A stretch of 24,965 nucleotides of DNA from an uncultured Mollicutes bacterium (GTDB lineage Bacteria; Bacillota_I; Bacilli_A; ML615J-28; CAG-313), in NCBI GenBank assembly GCA_900538885.1, contig UQAI01000021.1:1-24965 (forward strand), written 5' to 3'. The notes beneath the pieces were generated by a model, which did not search any database, was not told the origin of the DNA, and saw only the letters and a program-made list of their open reading frames with translations. Below are positions 7,001 to 14,099 of the stretch, piece after piece. Position 1 is the first letter of the stretch; each line of letters begins with the position of its first letter. Made by a program: the position numbers and the translations under genes.

Positions 7001-9858
7001 ACTAATTCAAGATTGCCAATTGTACCTTTTTCAATCTTTTCAACTTTTTCTTCACCAACAAACCAACCAATGAATGTAGCTTTATCTTTTACTACTGAAG
7101 GAAGTTTAACTTCGTCTTCAACTGTATAAGTTGTATTTAATCCACAATGTGCCATCCAACTATTCTTAACTTCATCAGATGTACAATCAACTGTAGTAAA
7201 TCTACTTGGTAAACCATTATATGTAGCTTTATAAGTTTCATTCCACATTGCACTGTTAATACCTAATAGGTAAATTGCAACGTTTTGTGTAGCATATCCA
7301 GAAATACTAATTGGATCTGCTAACATATTTTGTAAATATTTAGTATCTTCACCTTGTGCTTTTGCAAAAGGAATTAATGCTTTAAAGATCCAAGACCATT
7401 TAGCATGCATTTCTGCATTTTGCCAGAATGTTGTTCTTTGAGGATCAGCAGCCCAGTATTGTGCAACTGTTGTCATTTCGATACCAGCAAATTTGCCGAA
7501 ATCTTTCATGAAGTCATTTACCATTTCTTCACGTGTTGCATAAACACCAGTAAGAGTTCCACCATCTGTATTATAAGTAATAGAGTAAGTAATTACTTCC
7601 CACTTAGCAACAAGTGTAATATCAGCAGTAGTACCTTTTTCAATCTTTTCAACTTTTTCTTCACCATTAAACCAACCTAAGAATGTGTACCCTTTTCTTT
7701 CAGCAAGAGGTAATACAACTTCTTCAGTAGGTGTTACGGTTGTAGGAGCACCACAGTACGCAATCCAACTATTCTTAACTTCATCAGATGTACAATCAAC
7801 TGTAGTAAATCTACTTGGTAAACCATTATATGTAGCTTTATAAGTTTCATTCCACATTGCACTGTTAATACCTAATAGGTAAATTGCAACGTTTTGTGTA
7901 GCATATCCAGAAATACTAATTGGATCTGCTAACATATTTTGTAAATATTTAGTATCTTCACCTTGTGCTTTTGCAAAAGGAATTAATGCTTTAAAGATCC
8001 AAGACCATTTAGCATGCATTTCTGCATTTTGCCAGAATGTTGTTCTTTGAGGATCAGCAGCCCAGTATTGTGCAACTGTTGTCATTTCGATACCAGCAAA
8101 TTTGCCGAAATCTTTCATGAAGTCATTTACCATTTCTTCACGTGTTGCATAAACACCAACAAGTGCACCACCATTAACATCTAGAGTAAGCTTGTAAATT
8201 TGTTCTTTCCAACTTGCTACAAGTTCAAGATTGCCAGTAGTTCCTTTAACTACTTTTTCTAAAACTTCACCATTCAATAACCAACCTAAGAATACATGGT
8301 TTTCTTTAGTAGGAGCTACAAGTTCAACTTCATCAAGAACTGTATAAGTAGTAGTTTCACCAGTAAGAGTTCCACCATCTAAATTATAAGTAATTGTGTA
8401 AGTTTCAATTTCCCATTTTGCAGTAAGTGTAACATCTGCGATGTTTTCAACTGTTAATTGTTCAACTTTTGTTTCACCATTAAACCAACCCAAGAATTTA
8501 TAACCTGCTTTTGTTGGTGCAGCAAGGGCAAGTGGTAATTGTTCAACATTGTAAGTTGCAGGATTAGACTCAGCATTTGTTCCACCATCTAATTCATAAG
8601 TGATAGTGTATTCTTTTACAGTCCATGTAGCAACAAGTGTAACATCACCAACTTTTCCAGCAGGAATAGTTTCAACTACTTCTTCGCCTAATTTCCAACC
8701 AGCAAATACATAGTGTTCTTTAGTTGGAGCAGCAAGAGTAAGTGGTAATTGATCAGCATTGTAAGTTGCAGGATTAGATTCAGCATTTGTTCCACCATTT
8801 AGTTCATATGTAACTTTATAGTCAATTGCATCTAATTTTGCAACTAAATTCATATCACCAACGTTTTCAGTTGTGATTTGTTCAACTTTTACATCACCAT
8901 TATACCAACCAGCAAATGTATAGCCATCTTTTTCTGCAGCTTTTAATACTAGTGGTAAATCTTCAATAGTGTAAGTTTCAGGATTTTCAGTAACAAAAGG
9001 TTCACCATTAAATTCATAGTTCAACTTATAATTTGTTAATTCCCATTGAGCAATAAGAGTAATATCACCATATGTACCAGCAGGAATTTCATTAACAATC
9101 TTAGCAGTTTCACCTTGTACTAGTTTCCAACCTAAGAATGTGTAACCAAACTTAGTTGCTGGAGCAAGTTTAATTGGTAAATCTAAAGCACTATATGCTG
9201 ATAAATTGCTTTCGGCATTAGTTCCGCCATCTAGTTCATAAGTAATATTAAAGTCAGATTCAATAACTTTAATTGCTACTTTTGTTTCGTATTCTTCACC
9301 AGAATAGTCAGATACAACTACTTTTATAGTACCTTCACCTAATGCGATAGGATCAAGAACACCATCTTCTGTAATTGTTGCAACTTCAGGACTTAAATCT
9401 AAAGCGTAGAATTTCGCAACAGCATTAGTGTAATTTAAGTGTAATTCATAAGGAATTACCTTTTTGTCGCCTTTTAGAACAATGATTGGATCATCAGCTC
9501 TAAATTCTGGTAATGCAGCCTTAATAACTTTTACAACTGCCTTATCATAAACAGATGCTTTATCTTTCCAATATACTTTAACTTCAACTGTTCCTTCGCT
9601 GACAGGATAAATTGTTCCGTCAACATAGCGAGCAATTTCTTCGTTTGAAGATTCATAAACAAGTTCAAGCTCTGCTGTATTTACTGTTGCAGACGCTTTT
9701 ACCACAGGTTTTAATTCATAGTGTGTTTGCATTCTAACTTCGTATTCATTTTTTTCAAAATAAATGCGAACAGTGTTTTTGTTGCCACAACCTACAACGC
9801 AAAAAACTGTAGCGATAAGTGTTAAAAATAAGAAAATTCTTTTTCTAAGTTTAAACAT
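1063..9858 (-). CDS. Giant surface lipoprotein: InlB repeats, beta-helices, zinc amidase
   Basis: A 2931-aa exported lipoprotein. Residues 1-24 form a lipoprotein signal (basic start, hydrophobic core, lipobox VVGC with Cys24). About 25-202 are two Ig-like (Big-type) domains. About 203-1305 hold ten InlB B-type repeats (pattern ITYxLDGGT...GYTFxGW...VAxW). About 1309-1655 and 1731-2100 are parallel beta-helix domains (TYKTLAEAL, DAGTYEG), each followed by another InlB repeat. About 2175-2380 is a thirteenth repeat with a nested module, and about 2381-2550 are two Big_2-type domains. The Amidase_2/PGRP-type domain follows, with probable zinc ligands His2625, His2830 and Cys2838, a WHAGDG motif (His2673) and IGIE. 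An Ig-like tail runs from about 2866. By family knowledge the amidase should cut N-acetylmuramoyl-L-alanine bonds; the repeats probably bind or extend from the surface. The ribosome binding site AAAGGAG is 7 nt upstream. Substrate and role are inferred. Confidence 0.93.
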   Translation of the reverse strand: MFKLRKRIFLFLTLIATVFCVVGCGNKNTVRIYFEKNEYEVRMQTHYELKPVVKASATVNTAELELVYESSNEEIARYVDGTIYPVSEGTVEVKVYWKDKASVYDKAVVKVIKAALPEFRADDPIIVLKGDKKVIPYELHLNYTNAVAKFYALDLSPEVATITEDGVLDPIALGEGTIKVVVSDYSGEEYETKVAIKVIESDFNITYELDGGTNAESNLSAYSALDLPIKLAPATKFGYTFLGWKLVQGETAKIVNEIPAGTYGDITLIAQWELTNYKLNYEFNGEPFVTENPETYTIEDLPLVLKAAEKDGYTFAGWYNGDVKVEQITTENVGDMNLVAKLDAIDYKVTYELNGGTNAESNPATYNADQLPLTLAAPTKEHYVFAGWKLGEEVVETIPAGKVGDVTLVATWTVKEYTITYELDGGTNAESNPATYNVEQLPLALAAPTKAGYKFLGWFNGETKVEQLTVENIADVTLTAKWEIETYTITYNLDGGTLTGETTTYTVLDEVELVAPTKENHVFLGWLLNGEVLEKVVKGTTGNLELVASWKEQIYKLTLDVNGGALVGVYATREEMVNDFMKDFGKFAGIEMTTVAQYWAADPQRTTFWQNAEMHAKWSWIFKALIPFAKAQGEDTKYLQNMLADPISISGYATQNVAIYLLGINSAMWNETYKATYNGLPSRFTTVDCTSDEVKNSWIAYCGAPTTVTPTEEVVLPLAERKGYTFLGWFNGEEKVEKIEKGTTADITLVAKWEVITYSITYNTDGGTLTGVYATREEMVNDFMKDFGKFAGIEMTTVAQYWAADPQRTTFWQNAEMHAKWSWIFKALIPFAKAQGEDTKYLQNMLADPISISGYATQNVAIYLLGINSAMWNETYKATYNGLPSRFTTVDCTSDEVKNSWMAHCGLNTTYTVEDEVKLPSVVKDKATFIGWFVGEEKVEKIEKGTIGNLELVAKFDAPKYKIAYNLDGGTLPEGAATEYVFGKGLTELPVPTKVGFTFLGWFIGEEKVESISATQEGEVELTAKWQENPSHTITFDPAEGVMPAEYPSKFYEGVGLAELPVPTREGYTFVGWFIGEEKVESIAADTTTDIDLVAKWEEKVVQSEYSITYDLNGGAWPVTKITSYEEMAQAFMNAYVEYITNDYSGTKYTGEALPASEFMNISFNYGNLDDFFDNAKYAEWAWVRTFVVEYCAKVDDQYKSNIADKNGEYHNTILRGNVHGFINQSKWDSWPRSADYSTVQFADFEAKLPAGKTIEGPAKYLSGTEAVLVTPVKEGFDFAGWYSGAELVTAITAKMTGDLHLVAKWRAASGEENVIFVGAERTYKTLAEALAVAKAGDTIKVDAGTYEGAEITVSGIIIAGANAGVNPVNSDRSAETVFTTDLVVKADDVTIDGIQIIGVARIAALDQAIENLTIVNVHIFESSVNATNVSTNAPLYFYSTVEGVEYKNVVIKNVLNTNTKEARPMILYGALFNGLTIKDSKFVGARKNYNDGIKIVDSAAFGLKGDVEIVGNHFENYSQYVVWLKGYCEGNYSIQNNVFVNNGQTSGSHAAVTIASYKGAAEGKVVFDFLYNTVRNSYMAVRIDKADSRTAENFVAHINYNKVYECKATYYVKNSMTFIIDATNNYYDKTPVAAMFLNATWEPYYEDESKVPLYGQPLTFKSISYELDGGELDSTAPTSFDSVTGLSVLPTPTKENRIFVGWLMNGEFVTSIPAGTDTAVTLTAVWREDAIYVSKNGESYAVATIAEALAKAKAGDKIIILAGEYEENVKISVANLTIVGPNEGINPNTATRKAEAIIKGVISFDKAATNLTIDGLAFTGSAKVKNANNGDTISGLTFQNNVAYDMAQTTAWILNRYVSNAFLEIKVSSGASKNIQVFNNKFTNVGDINVLINRVENLTVDGNVFMNFGSDAVRLEGGYCYGILSFTNNHFEQETAGNGNNAIFGYSLAGAGGSSTKVIVRANTFKQVGSSDTKTSPYNNALSAHVFQENLTAWLVEENIFDHCVNPMWLRNNGASASNWSCVVKNNQFLGVPADHYFGTYRGDDNEKTNPHLAVFEGNYYEDNDGNVITDLTAYATMFKHLSTYGTALAEKPTMGASEKYEFWKISYDLDGGNAKGLVYYYNKDTGAITLPVPTWNIYHEFKGWSLNGTIITEIPAGSKGDLHIVATWEELEGNPVTLEFELNGGNWNYASFDEISLDLIKDYNAWGGTNYTQATVPSSAWTEVNIPNFFYSEGMSEKWGWLAKWLSEVGGNPNKRACAALLEYADVDTYKAANSNWTYAASYEFRAFMKGGTAYENGNYKSSDYSDQVLREQVWTPYLETVKATLDTTEGKVLTLPAPKKPFLTFVGWYDNAEFTGEAITTITVGATNPKYYAKFVDLNPVTNVNIKNAITETKRFSTLQLEWEVLPAEAANKAVKFITSDEKVATISSEGLISFLTVGTVTIKVVSLANDRVFGEMTVNVYVPEHINGEYATSSYVVVNETIALNASIVNGTGEIEWSSLNPDIATVENGIVTGVKAGTATIVASKVGNPDIKLEFVVIVLAADETGVVKFVMEQNNANIFLRSQLGIGAGGYAYYADILSSVSKLLFEAYEINKKYYTETPTKSNHSGVRQGALEFITVHYTGNMAAGSTASANANYFVNQSNDSSIHYVTGNDGIFYCYDEKYVTWHAGDGTGTPFEWYPTGVMVKEGDPTRPVVTITENSKFAINGTESTVACPSGKRRYWDATLGKVVEGETIVPTDSKYLTDLGPAVKVVDGQYYIGRTWWCNSQVIEGRVCSLGGNLNSIGIETACNEGSDLWYTWQKTAKLVSDLMIRHELDIERVKGHNFFSAKDCPQPMLENEDEIWWEFIELVKAENTAMTSYKDWTFTMVSNNPTLVDNTGRVIAQPEFDTCVTYTVTATNGEETKTITLASMIPGMYRNLARGER
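7154..7549 (-). repeat. 396-bp perfect direct repeat, second coding copy
   Basis: This stretch is base-for-base identical, as read by eye, to 7763-8158, at an offset of exactly 609 bp (203 codons), in frame. It encodes about residues 770-902, a Trp- and Met-rich, probably helical module (TREEMVNDFMKDFGKF...) inserted in an InlB repeat. The flanking InlB parts have diverged, except for a 36-bp identical block at the same offset (7022-7057 and 7631-7666). Confidence 0.9.
7763..8158 (-). repeat. 396-bp perfect direct repeat, first coding copy
   Basis: First copy in reading order, about residues 567-699 of the large lipoprotein, identical to 7154-7549. It starts right after the first strand of an InlB repeat and ends before the second half of that repeat. 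It includes the motif FWQNAE followed by KWSW, which recurs in diverged form in the two other nested modules. Confidence 0.9.
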
Positions 9859-9894
9859 TTTTTTCTCCTTTACCTTTCTTAATTTTTACACTTT

Positions 9895-9923
9895 ATTATA
9901 GCATTTTTCATTTTTTTTGTAAA
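9895..9923 (-). promoter_or_regulatory. Promoter of the large lipoprotein gene
   Basis: On the minus strand, -35 TTTACA (9918-9923) and -10 TATAAT (9895-9900) have a 17-nt spacer, and TGC before the -10 makes an extended -10. An imperfect palindrome TGTAAAGCGTTTTCA (9918-9932) overlaps the -35. It resembles a catabolite (cre) operator but is 15 nt long instead of 14, so control by CcpA is only a suggestion. Confidence 0.75.
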
Positions 9924-9954
9924 GCGTTTTCATTTTTTATTTTATTTTACATAA

Positions 9955-9991
9955 GAAAAAAACTTAATGGGCTAAAATTCCCACTAAGTTT
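9955..9991 (-). terminator. Intrinsic terminator of the 937-aa lipoprotein gene
   Basis: An 11-bp stem (9961-9971 with 9980-9990; AACTTAGTGGG pairing with CCCATTAAGTT including one G-U) is followed on the minus strand by a T tract. It starts about 8 nt past the stop codon of the smaller lipoprotein gene and separates it from the promoter of the larger one. Confidence 0.85.
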
Positions 9992-9998
9992 TGTTGTT

Positions 9999-12812
9999 TT
10001 ATTCACCTTTATCGACAATTGGAGCGAATTGTGATGAGCCTGGAATTGTTGTCCAAAGTGTAATTGACTCTGATTTTCCATCTTTAGATACGGTAATTGT
10101 ATAACTTACTGATCTTGTTTTTACATCTTGTTTAATTACACGTCCTAAATTATTTACATATTCAGGATCATTTGATTTGAATGTTACGGTATAACCAGCA
10201 TACTTAGTAATCATATCGTATTCAAATTGAACTAATTCAATAAATTTACCCCAGAAACCATTACTACGCATTGTCGCAGGACAAGGTTTACCACTGAAAT
10301 AGTGGTGAGGTTTAACATCATCGATGGTTAGATTATTTGTTTTCATTAAGTTAGCAACAAGTTTCGCAGTTTTTTGCCAAGTATAATAAATGTCGGAACC
10401 TTTATTAACTGCAGTTTCCATGCCGATACCATTCATGTTGCCGCCATAATTTGAAATTTTTAGATATTCTTTGTTAAAATATGTATTTCCCATATAGTAA
10501 TAACCATTTTGAATTACTACTCTAACACCCATATCATTGATTGAATCTGTTGTTAAGATTTTGCCATCATTTGTTGGAGCTTCAATTGTTGTTTTTACAC
10601 CATTTAAAGCATAATATCCATCTTCGGTAATTGTTACTTTAGGATGTTTATCATCTGTTGCTTTAACACCAGTTTCAATTAAACGATATTCACTTTTTGA
10701 GGAATGTCCATCACCAGCATGATATGCTACCTCGTTATCTGGAATATGATGATAAATCCCATCATTTGCTACTGTATAATGCCATGATGTGCCACCGCCA
10801 CCACCAACAATATATTTAGCATGAGCAAGTCCATCAGCAGTTGATGCAGATGATGCAGTATCATGAACTACGATATAGAATTTTTCTCTTACTTCTCCTG
10901 GTCTGTTACCCATACCTTTAGGTACTAAGTAATTTTCATTTACGACAAAAGGTTCAAATAAATAATCTGTAACGCTTCCTAAAAGGCGATGTTCATATAC
11001 AAATTGATATCCTGTTACAGTAATATTCTTAGCGATTATTTCCGCAGCAGCATTATCAACAAAGTATCTCAATAGTTCACTCATTTTACCAACTCCTTGT
11101 TTTATTGTTACACCAATTGAGGCATAAATATTACTATTATCTTCACAGTATACACTAATTAAAGTGCTTCCTTCACCAACACCAGTAACTACACCATCGC
11201 TTACTGTGGCGATAGTTTCATTATCACTAGACCATACAAGTTTTGTAACATCAATATTTTTCGCAACCATATATGGAGTAACAATTATTTTAACTGTATC
11301 ACCAATTCCAATTACTTGGTTAGTTTCATATGATAAATCAAGACGAGATAATCCCCAATTACTTGTTAATACAACATCATAATTAGTACCAACTGGAATT
11401 TCAAATTTCATTTTATCTAAATCCAAAGATGAACTACTATCATTTATTTTCCATCCTAAGAATGAGGCATCATTTCTCGTTAAAAGGGGAAGAGAAATAG
11501 GTAAGTCATCAATGCTAAATTTACTATACTTTTCTAAGTAATCAGCAGGCATTAAGGCTTTATCTTCATCATTTATATCAAAGGTAATTGAATAGAAAAC
11601 ATCTTCTACTGTTATTTCAATACTATCAGTAAATCCACTTTCTGTGTGAACTGTGACTTTTGATTTTCCAACTTTTAAAGCATCAATTCTACCTTTTTCG
11701 TTTACCTTTAGGATAGTTGGATCTTCTACTTCAAACGTAAAGTTTTCATTGTATCCTTTAGGACTAAATGACACAGTTAAGAATTGGACACCATCACGTT
11801 TCATCACTTCACTACCTAATAATTTCATTGAAACAACATTTACTTCAATTTTATCTTCATAATAGCCATTTAGTTTTACTGTAATTGTAGCTTTACCTTC
11901 TTTTAAACCTTTTAAATGATGTTTGTCAACTACTTCAACAACACTTGAATCACTTGATACTAATGTGAAATCTTCAAACTCAGTTACACCTTCCATATAA
12001 ACTCTAAATTCACTTGTGCCATTTACCGCAAGTCCTTTTTGATATTTATATTCAAAATTCATAATTACTTCAACAGTGACACTTTGTTCTTCACCATTCC
12101 ATCTAAGAGTTAATGTAGCTTTACCGACCGATACTGCTTCAATTTTGCTTAGTGATATTACTTTTACAACTTCAGGATTACTAGATGTAAGAACAGCATC
12201 ATTCATCTTTTTATCTTGGGCATTTGTACATTCAATAGTTTGAATTTCACCTTTTCGCATTGTTGTCTCAAGATTAATGCTAAGCATATCAATTACTTCA
12301 ACAGTGTATTCTCTTACATATGTATCGCAAGTAACTGTTATTTTTGTAGTACCTAATTTTTGAGATACTAGACTTCCTTTTTGATAAGTAATAACGCTAG
12401 AATCTTCAACATTAACTTCATAATCAGTAGTAGTATCATTATTTAGTACTACTTCCAAGCGATGACGCGTATTGCATACCATTTTGCTCGGAATATTAAC
12501 ATACATGCCTTCACCTACGGTAATTTTACGTGTCAAAGTTTCTTTGTTAATCTTGATATTAATTTCAGCCTCTCCCATCTTACATGCAATAAGGGTATTA
12601 CCATCTACTTTAATAATACTTTCATTTAAGCTTGTCATTTCGAATGCTTCTTCAGCTTTTACTTCATAGACTTCACCAAGTGCCATATTTGTTGGAACAA
12701 GGTTTTTGTACTTATCATCTTTTTCTTTTTTACCACAACTTGCAAGTGTTACTACACAAATGAATAAAAATGATAAGTATAAAATACTAAATAGTTTTTT
12801 ATTTATTCTCAT
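9999..12812 (-). CDS. Surface lipoprotein with Ig-like domains and zinc amidase
   Basis: A 937-aa exported lipoprotein and shorter paralog of the neighbouring 2931-aa protein. The signal peptide ends in lipobox LASC with Cys26. About 27-400 are several weak Ig-like (Big-type) repeats, about 405-487 one InlB-type repeat (ITFDIN...FLGW), and about 488-570 a clear Big_2 domain (WSSDNETIATVSDGVVTGV). The Amidase_2/PGRP-type domain spans about 640-865, with probable zinc ligands His650 (IVVHDTA), His836 and Cys844 (KPHHYFSGKPCP), and motifs YHAGDG and IGME. The last 70 residues are the same Ig-like tail as in the paralog (NNLGRVIKQ, TTIPG). It has no beta-helix and no nested helical module. AGGAGT lies 8 nt before the ATG. 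It has its own promoter and terminator. A role in cell-wall cleavage or remodelling, or attack on foreign peptidoglycan, is inferred from the amidase family. Confidence 0.93.
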   Translation of the reverse strand: MRINKKLFSILYLSFLFICVVTLASCGKKEKDDKYKNLVPTNMALGEVYEVKAEEAFEMTSLNESIIKVDGNTLIACKMGEAEINIKINKETLTRKITVGEGMYVNIPSKMVCNTRHRLEVVLNNDTTTDYEVNVEDSSVITYQKGSLVSQKLGTTKITVTCDTYVREYTVEVIDMLSINLETTMRKGEIQTIECTNAQDKKMNDAVLTSSNPEVVKVISLSKIEAVSVGKATLTLRWNGEEQSVTVEVIMNFEYKYQKGLAVNGTSEFRVYMEGVTEFEDFTLVSSDSSVVEVVDKHHLKGLKEGKATITVKLNGYYEDKIEVNVVSMKLLGSEVMKRDGVQFLTVSFSPKGYNENFTFEVEDPTILKVNEKGRIDALKVGKSKVTVHTESGFTDSIEITVEDVFYSITFDINDEDKALMPADYLEKYSKFSIDDLPISLPLLTRNDASFLGWKINDSSSSLDLDKMKFEIPVGTNYDVVLTSNWGLSRLDLSYETNQVIGIGDTVKIIVTPYMVAKNIDVTKLVWSSDNETIATVSDGVVTGVGEGSTLISVYCEDNSNIYASIGVTIKQGVGKMSELLRYFVDNAAAEIIAKNITVTGYQFVYEHRLLGSVTDYLFEPFVVNENYLVPKGMGNRPGEVREKFYIVVHDTASSASTADGLAHAKYIVGGGGGTSWHYTVANDGIYHHIPDNEVAYHAGDGHSSKSEYRLIETGVKATDDKHPKVTITEDGYYALNGVKTTIEAPTNDGKILTTDSINDMGVRVVIQNGYYYMGNTYFNKEYLKISNYGGNMNGIGMETAVNKGSDIYYTWQKTAKLVANLMKTNNLTIDDVKPHHYFSGKPCPATMRSNGFWGKFIELVQFEYDMITKYAGYTVTFKSNDPEYVNNLGRVIKQDVKTRSVSYTITVSKDGKSESITLWTTIPGSSQFAPIVDKGE

Positions 12813-12832
12813 ATTCTCACACTCCTAGAAAC

Positions 12833-12861
12833 ATTATAACATTTTTCAAGTTTTTTTTCAA
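12833..12861 (-). promoter_or_regulatory. Promoter of the 937-aa lipoprotein gene
   Basis: On the minus strand, -35 TTGAAA (12856-12861) and -10 TATAAT (12833-12838) have a 17-nt spacer, with TGT before the -10 (extended -10). It lies between the dnaJ terminator and the start codon. Confidence 0.75.
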
Positions 12862-12870
12862 TATAATTAA

Positions 12871-12906
12871 GAAAAAAAGAATAACACTCTTTCTAAGTGT
12901 TATTCT
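12871..12906 (-). terminator. Intrinsic terminator of the hrcA-grpE-dnaK-dnaJ operon
   Basis: An 11-bp perfect stem (12878-12888 with 12896-12906, AGAATAACACT/AGTGTTATTCT) with a 7-nt loop is followed on the minus strand by TTTTTTT. It begins about 15 nt past the dnaJ stop. Confidence 0.9.
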
Positions 12907-12921
12907 CTAAAAAATGAACAG

Positions 12922-14052
12922 TTATTTTTTATCTTTAAAGAATCGTTTAATACGATCAAAGATACTGTTGCTTGCAGTTTCATCAGTATTTGATAATTCT
13001 GTAAACAAGTCTTTTTGTTTGCTAGTAAGCTTAGTTGGTGTTACCACTTTTACAGTTACATATTGGTTACCACATCTACCTGTGATTTTATTATCAATAC
13101 CTTTACCTGACATTTTGAATCTAGTACCAGTTTGGGTACCTGCTGGAATCTTTAGGTTAACCATACCTTGTAAAGTTTTCACTTCAATTGTTGTTCCTAA
13201 AGCAGCTTGACTAAATGTTATTGGTAATTCTAACATTATATCATTACCATCTCTTGTAAAGATTTCATGTGGTTTAACTGTAACACGAATTAATAGATCG
13301 CCTTTTGAGCCACCATTTGTTCCGGCTTCCCCTTCACCTGCTAAACGAATAGTTTGATCATCATTAATTCCGGCCAAAATATTGACGTTGATAGTTTTAT
13401 TTTTCTTAACACGTCCGCTGCCATTACATACATGACAAGCGTGGGCGATTTTTTTACCACGACCATTACAATCAGGGCATACAGTTTCAGTTGAAATACG
13501 TCCTAGAATTGTTGCTTGTTGAACTACAACACGACCAGTACCATGGCACTTTTGACAAGTAGTTACATCACTTGGAGTTTCAGCTCCTGATCCATGACAA
13601 TTTTCGCATTCTTCATAACGGCTGATATTTATTGGTTTTTTAACACCAAACGCAGCTTCTTCAAATGTTAGTGTTACATCGACAATAATGTCTTTTCCCC
13701 GTGTTGCTCCAGTGCTACCTCTAGATGAGCGACCTCCCCCAAAGAAACTGCTAAAGATATCTTCAAATCCGCCAAAGCCACCAAAGCCGCTTGAACCTCC
13801 GGCAAAGCCAGAACCGCCAAATCCATTAGTTGGATCTTCGGTTCCGTAATTGTCATAATTTGAACGTTTTTCCGGATCGCTTAAACAGTCATAAGCAACT
13901 TGAATTTCGGCAAATTTTTCAGTAGCATTGGGGTCAGTGCTGACATCAGGATGATATTTTTTCGCAAGGCTACGATATGCTTTTTTAATCTCATCTGGTG
14001 TGGCATTTTTGTCTACGCCTAACACTTCATAATAATCTCTTTTTGTTGCCAT
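12922..14052 (-). CDS. dnaJ: Chaperone DnaJ (Hsp40)
   Basis: Type I J-protein co-chaperone of 376 aa, the usual length. It delivers unfolded clients to DnaK and stimulates its ATPase in the cytoplasm. The J domain is at 1-70 with HPD at 34-36. A Gly/Phe-rich linker follows (about 75-120, including GGSGFAGGSSGFGGF). The zinc-binding region has four CxxCxGxG units (CENCHGSG, CQKCHGTG, CPDCNGRG, CHVCNGSG). The substrate-binding C-terminal domains come last. It is the final gene of the hrcA operon, 47 nt after dnaK, with GGAGAGGGG before the ATG. The hairpin terminator follows. All key residues are intact. Confidence 0.98.
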   Translation of the reverse strand: MATKRDYYEVLGVDKNATPDEIKKAYRSLAKKYHPDVSTDPNATEKFAEIQVAYDCLSDPEKRSNYDNYGTEDPTNGFGGSGFAGGSSGFGGFGGFEDIFSSFFGGGRSSRGSTGATRGKDIIVDVTLTFEEAAFGVKKPINISRYEECENCHGSGAETPSDVTTCQKCHGTGRVVVQQATILGRISTETVCPDCNGRGKKIAHACHVCNGSGRVKKNKTINVNILAGINDDQTIRLAGEGEAGTNGGSKGDLLIRVTVKPHEIFTRDGNDIMLELPITFSQAALGTTIEVKTLQGMVNLKIPAGTQTGTRFKMSGKGIDNKITGRCGNQYVTVKVVTPTKLTSKQKDLFTELSNTDETASNSIFDRIKRFFKDKK

Positions 14053-14099
14053 AAATGACCCCTCTCCATTCTAATAATAGTTTAATACTACTATTTATA

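Larger units (their letters stand above)
5943..9252 (-). repeat. Array of ten InlB B-type (Flg_new-like) repeats
   Basis: This part of the large lipoprotein gene encodes about ten successive repeats of roughly 65-70 aa. Each has a first strand ending in GG, a variable loop, then xPTKxGYxFxGW and a last strand ending in AKW or similar. The sixth, seventh and tenth carry a nested 120-135-aa insertion just after the first strand. Neighbouring repeats 3 and 4 are very similar at the DNA level (around 8520-8620 and 8730-8820). Three more repeats lie further downstream, near residues 1662-1730, 2107-2172 and 2175-2380. Confidence 0.85.

Noticed and set aside
1388..7680. Several rightward and one leftward ORFs of 60-95 codons inside the large lipoprotein gene
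   Set aside because: They are out-of-frame or antisense to a long, domain-rich reading frame, and none shows a ribosome binding site or a recognisable protein.
5943..9252. Possible CRISPR or non-coding tandem repeat
   Set aside because: The periodicity of about 200 bp is in frame and explained by InlB-type protein repeats; there are no short identical repeats with unique spacers.
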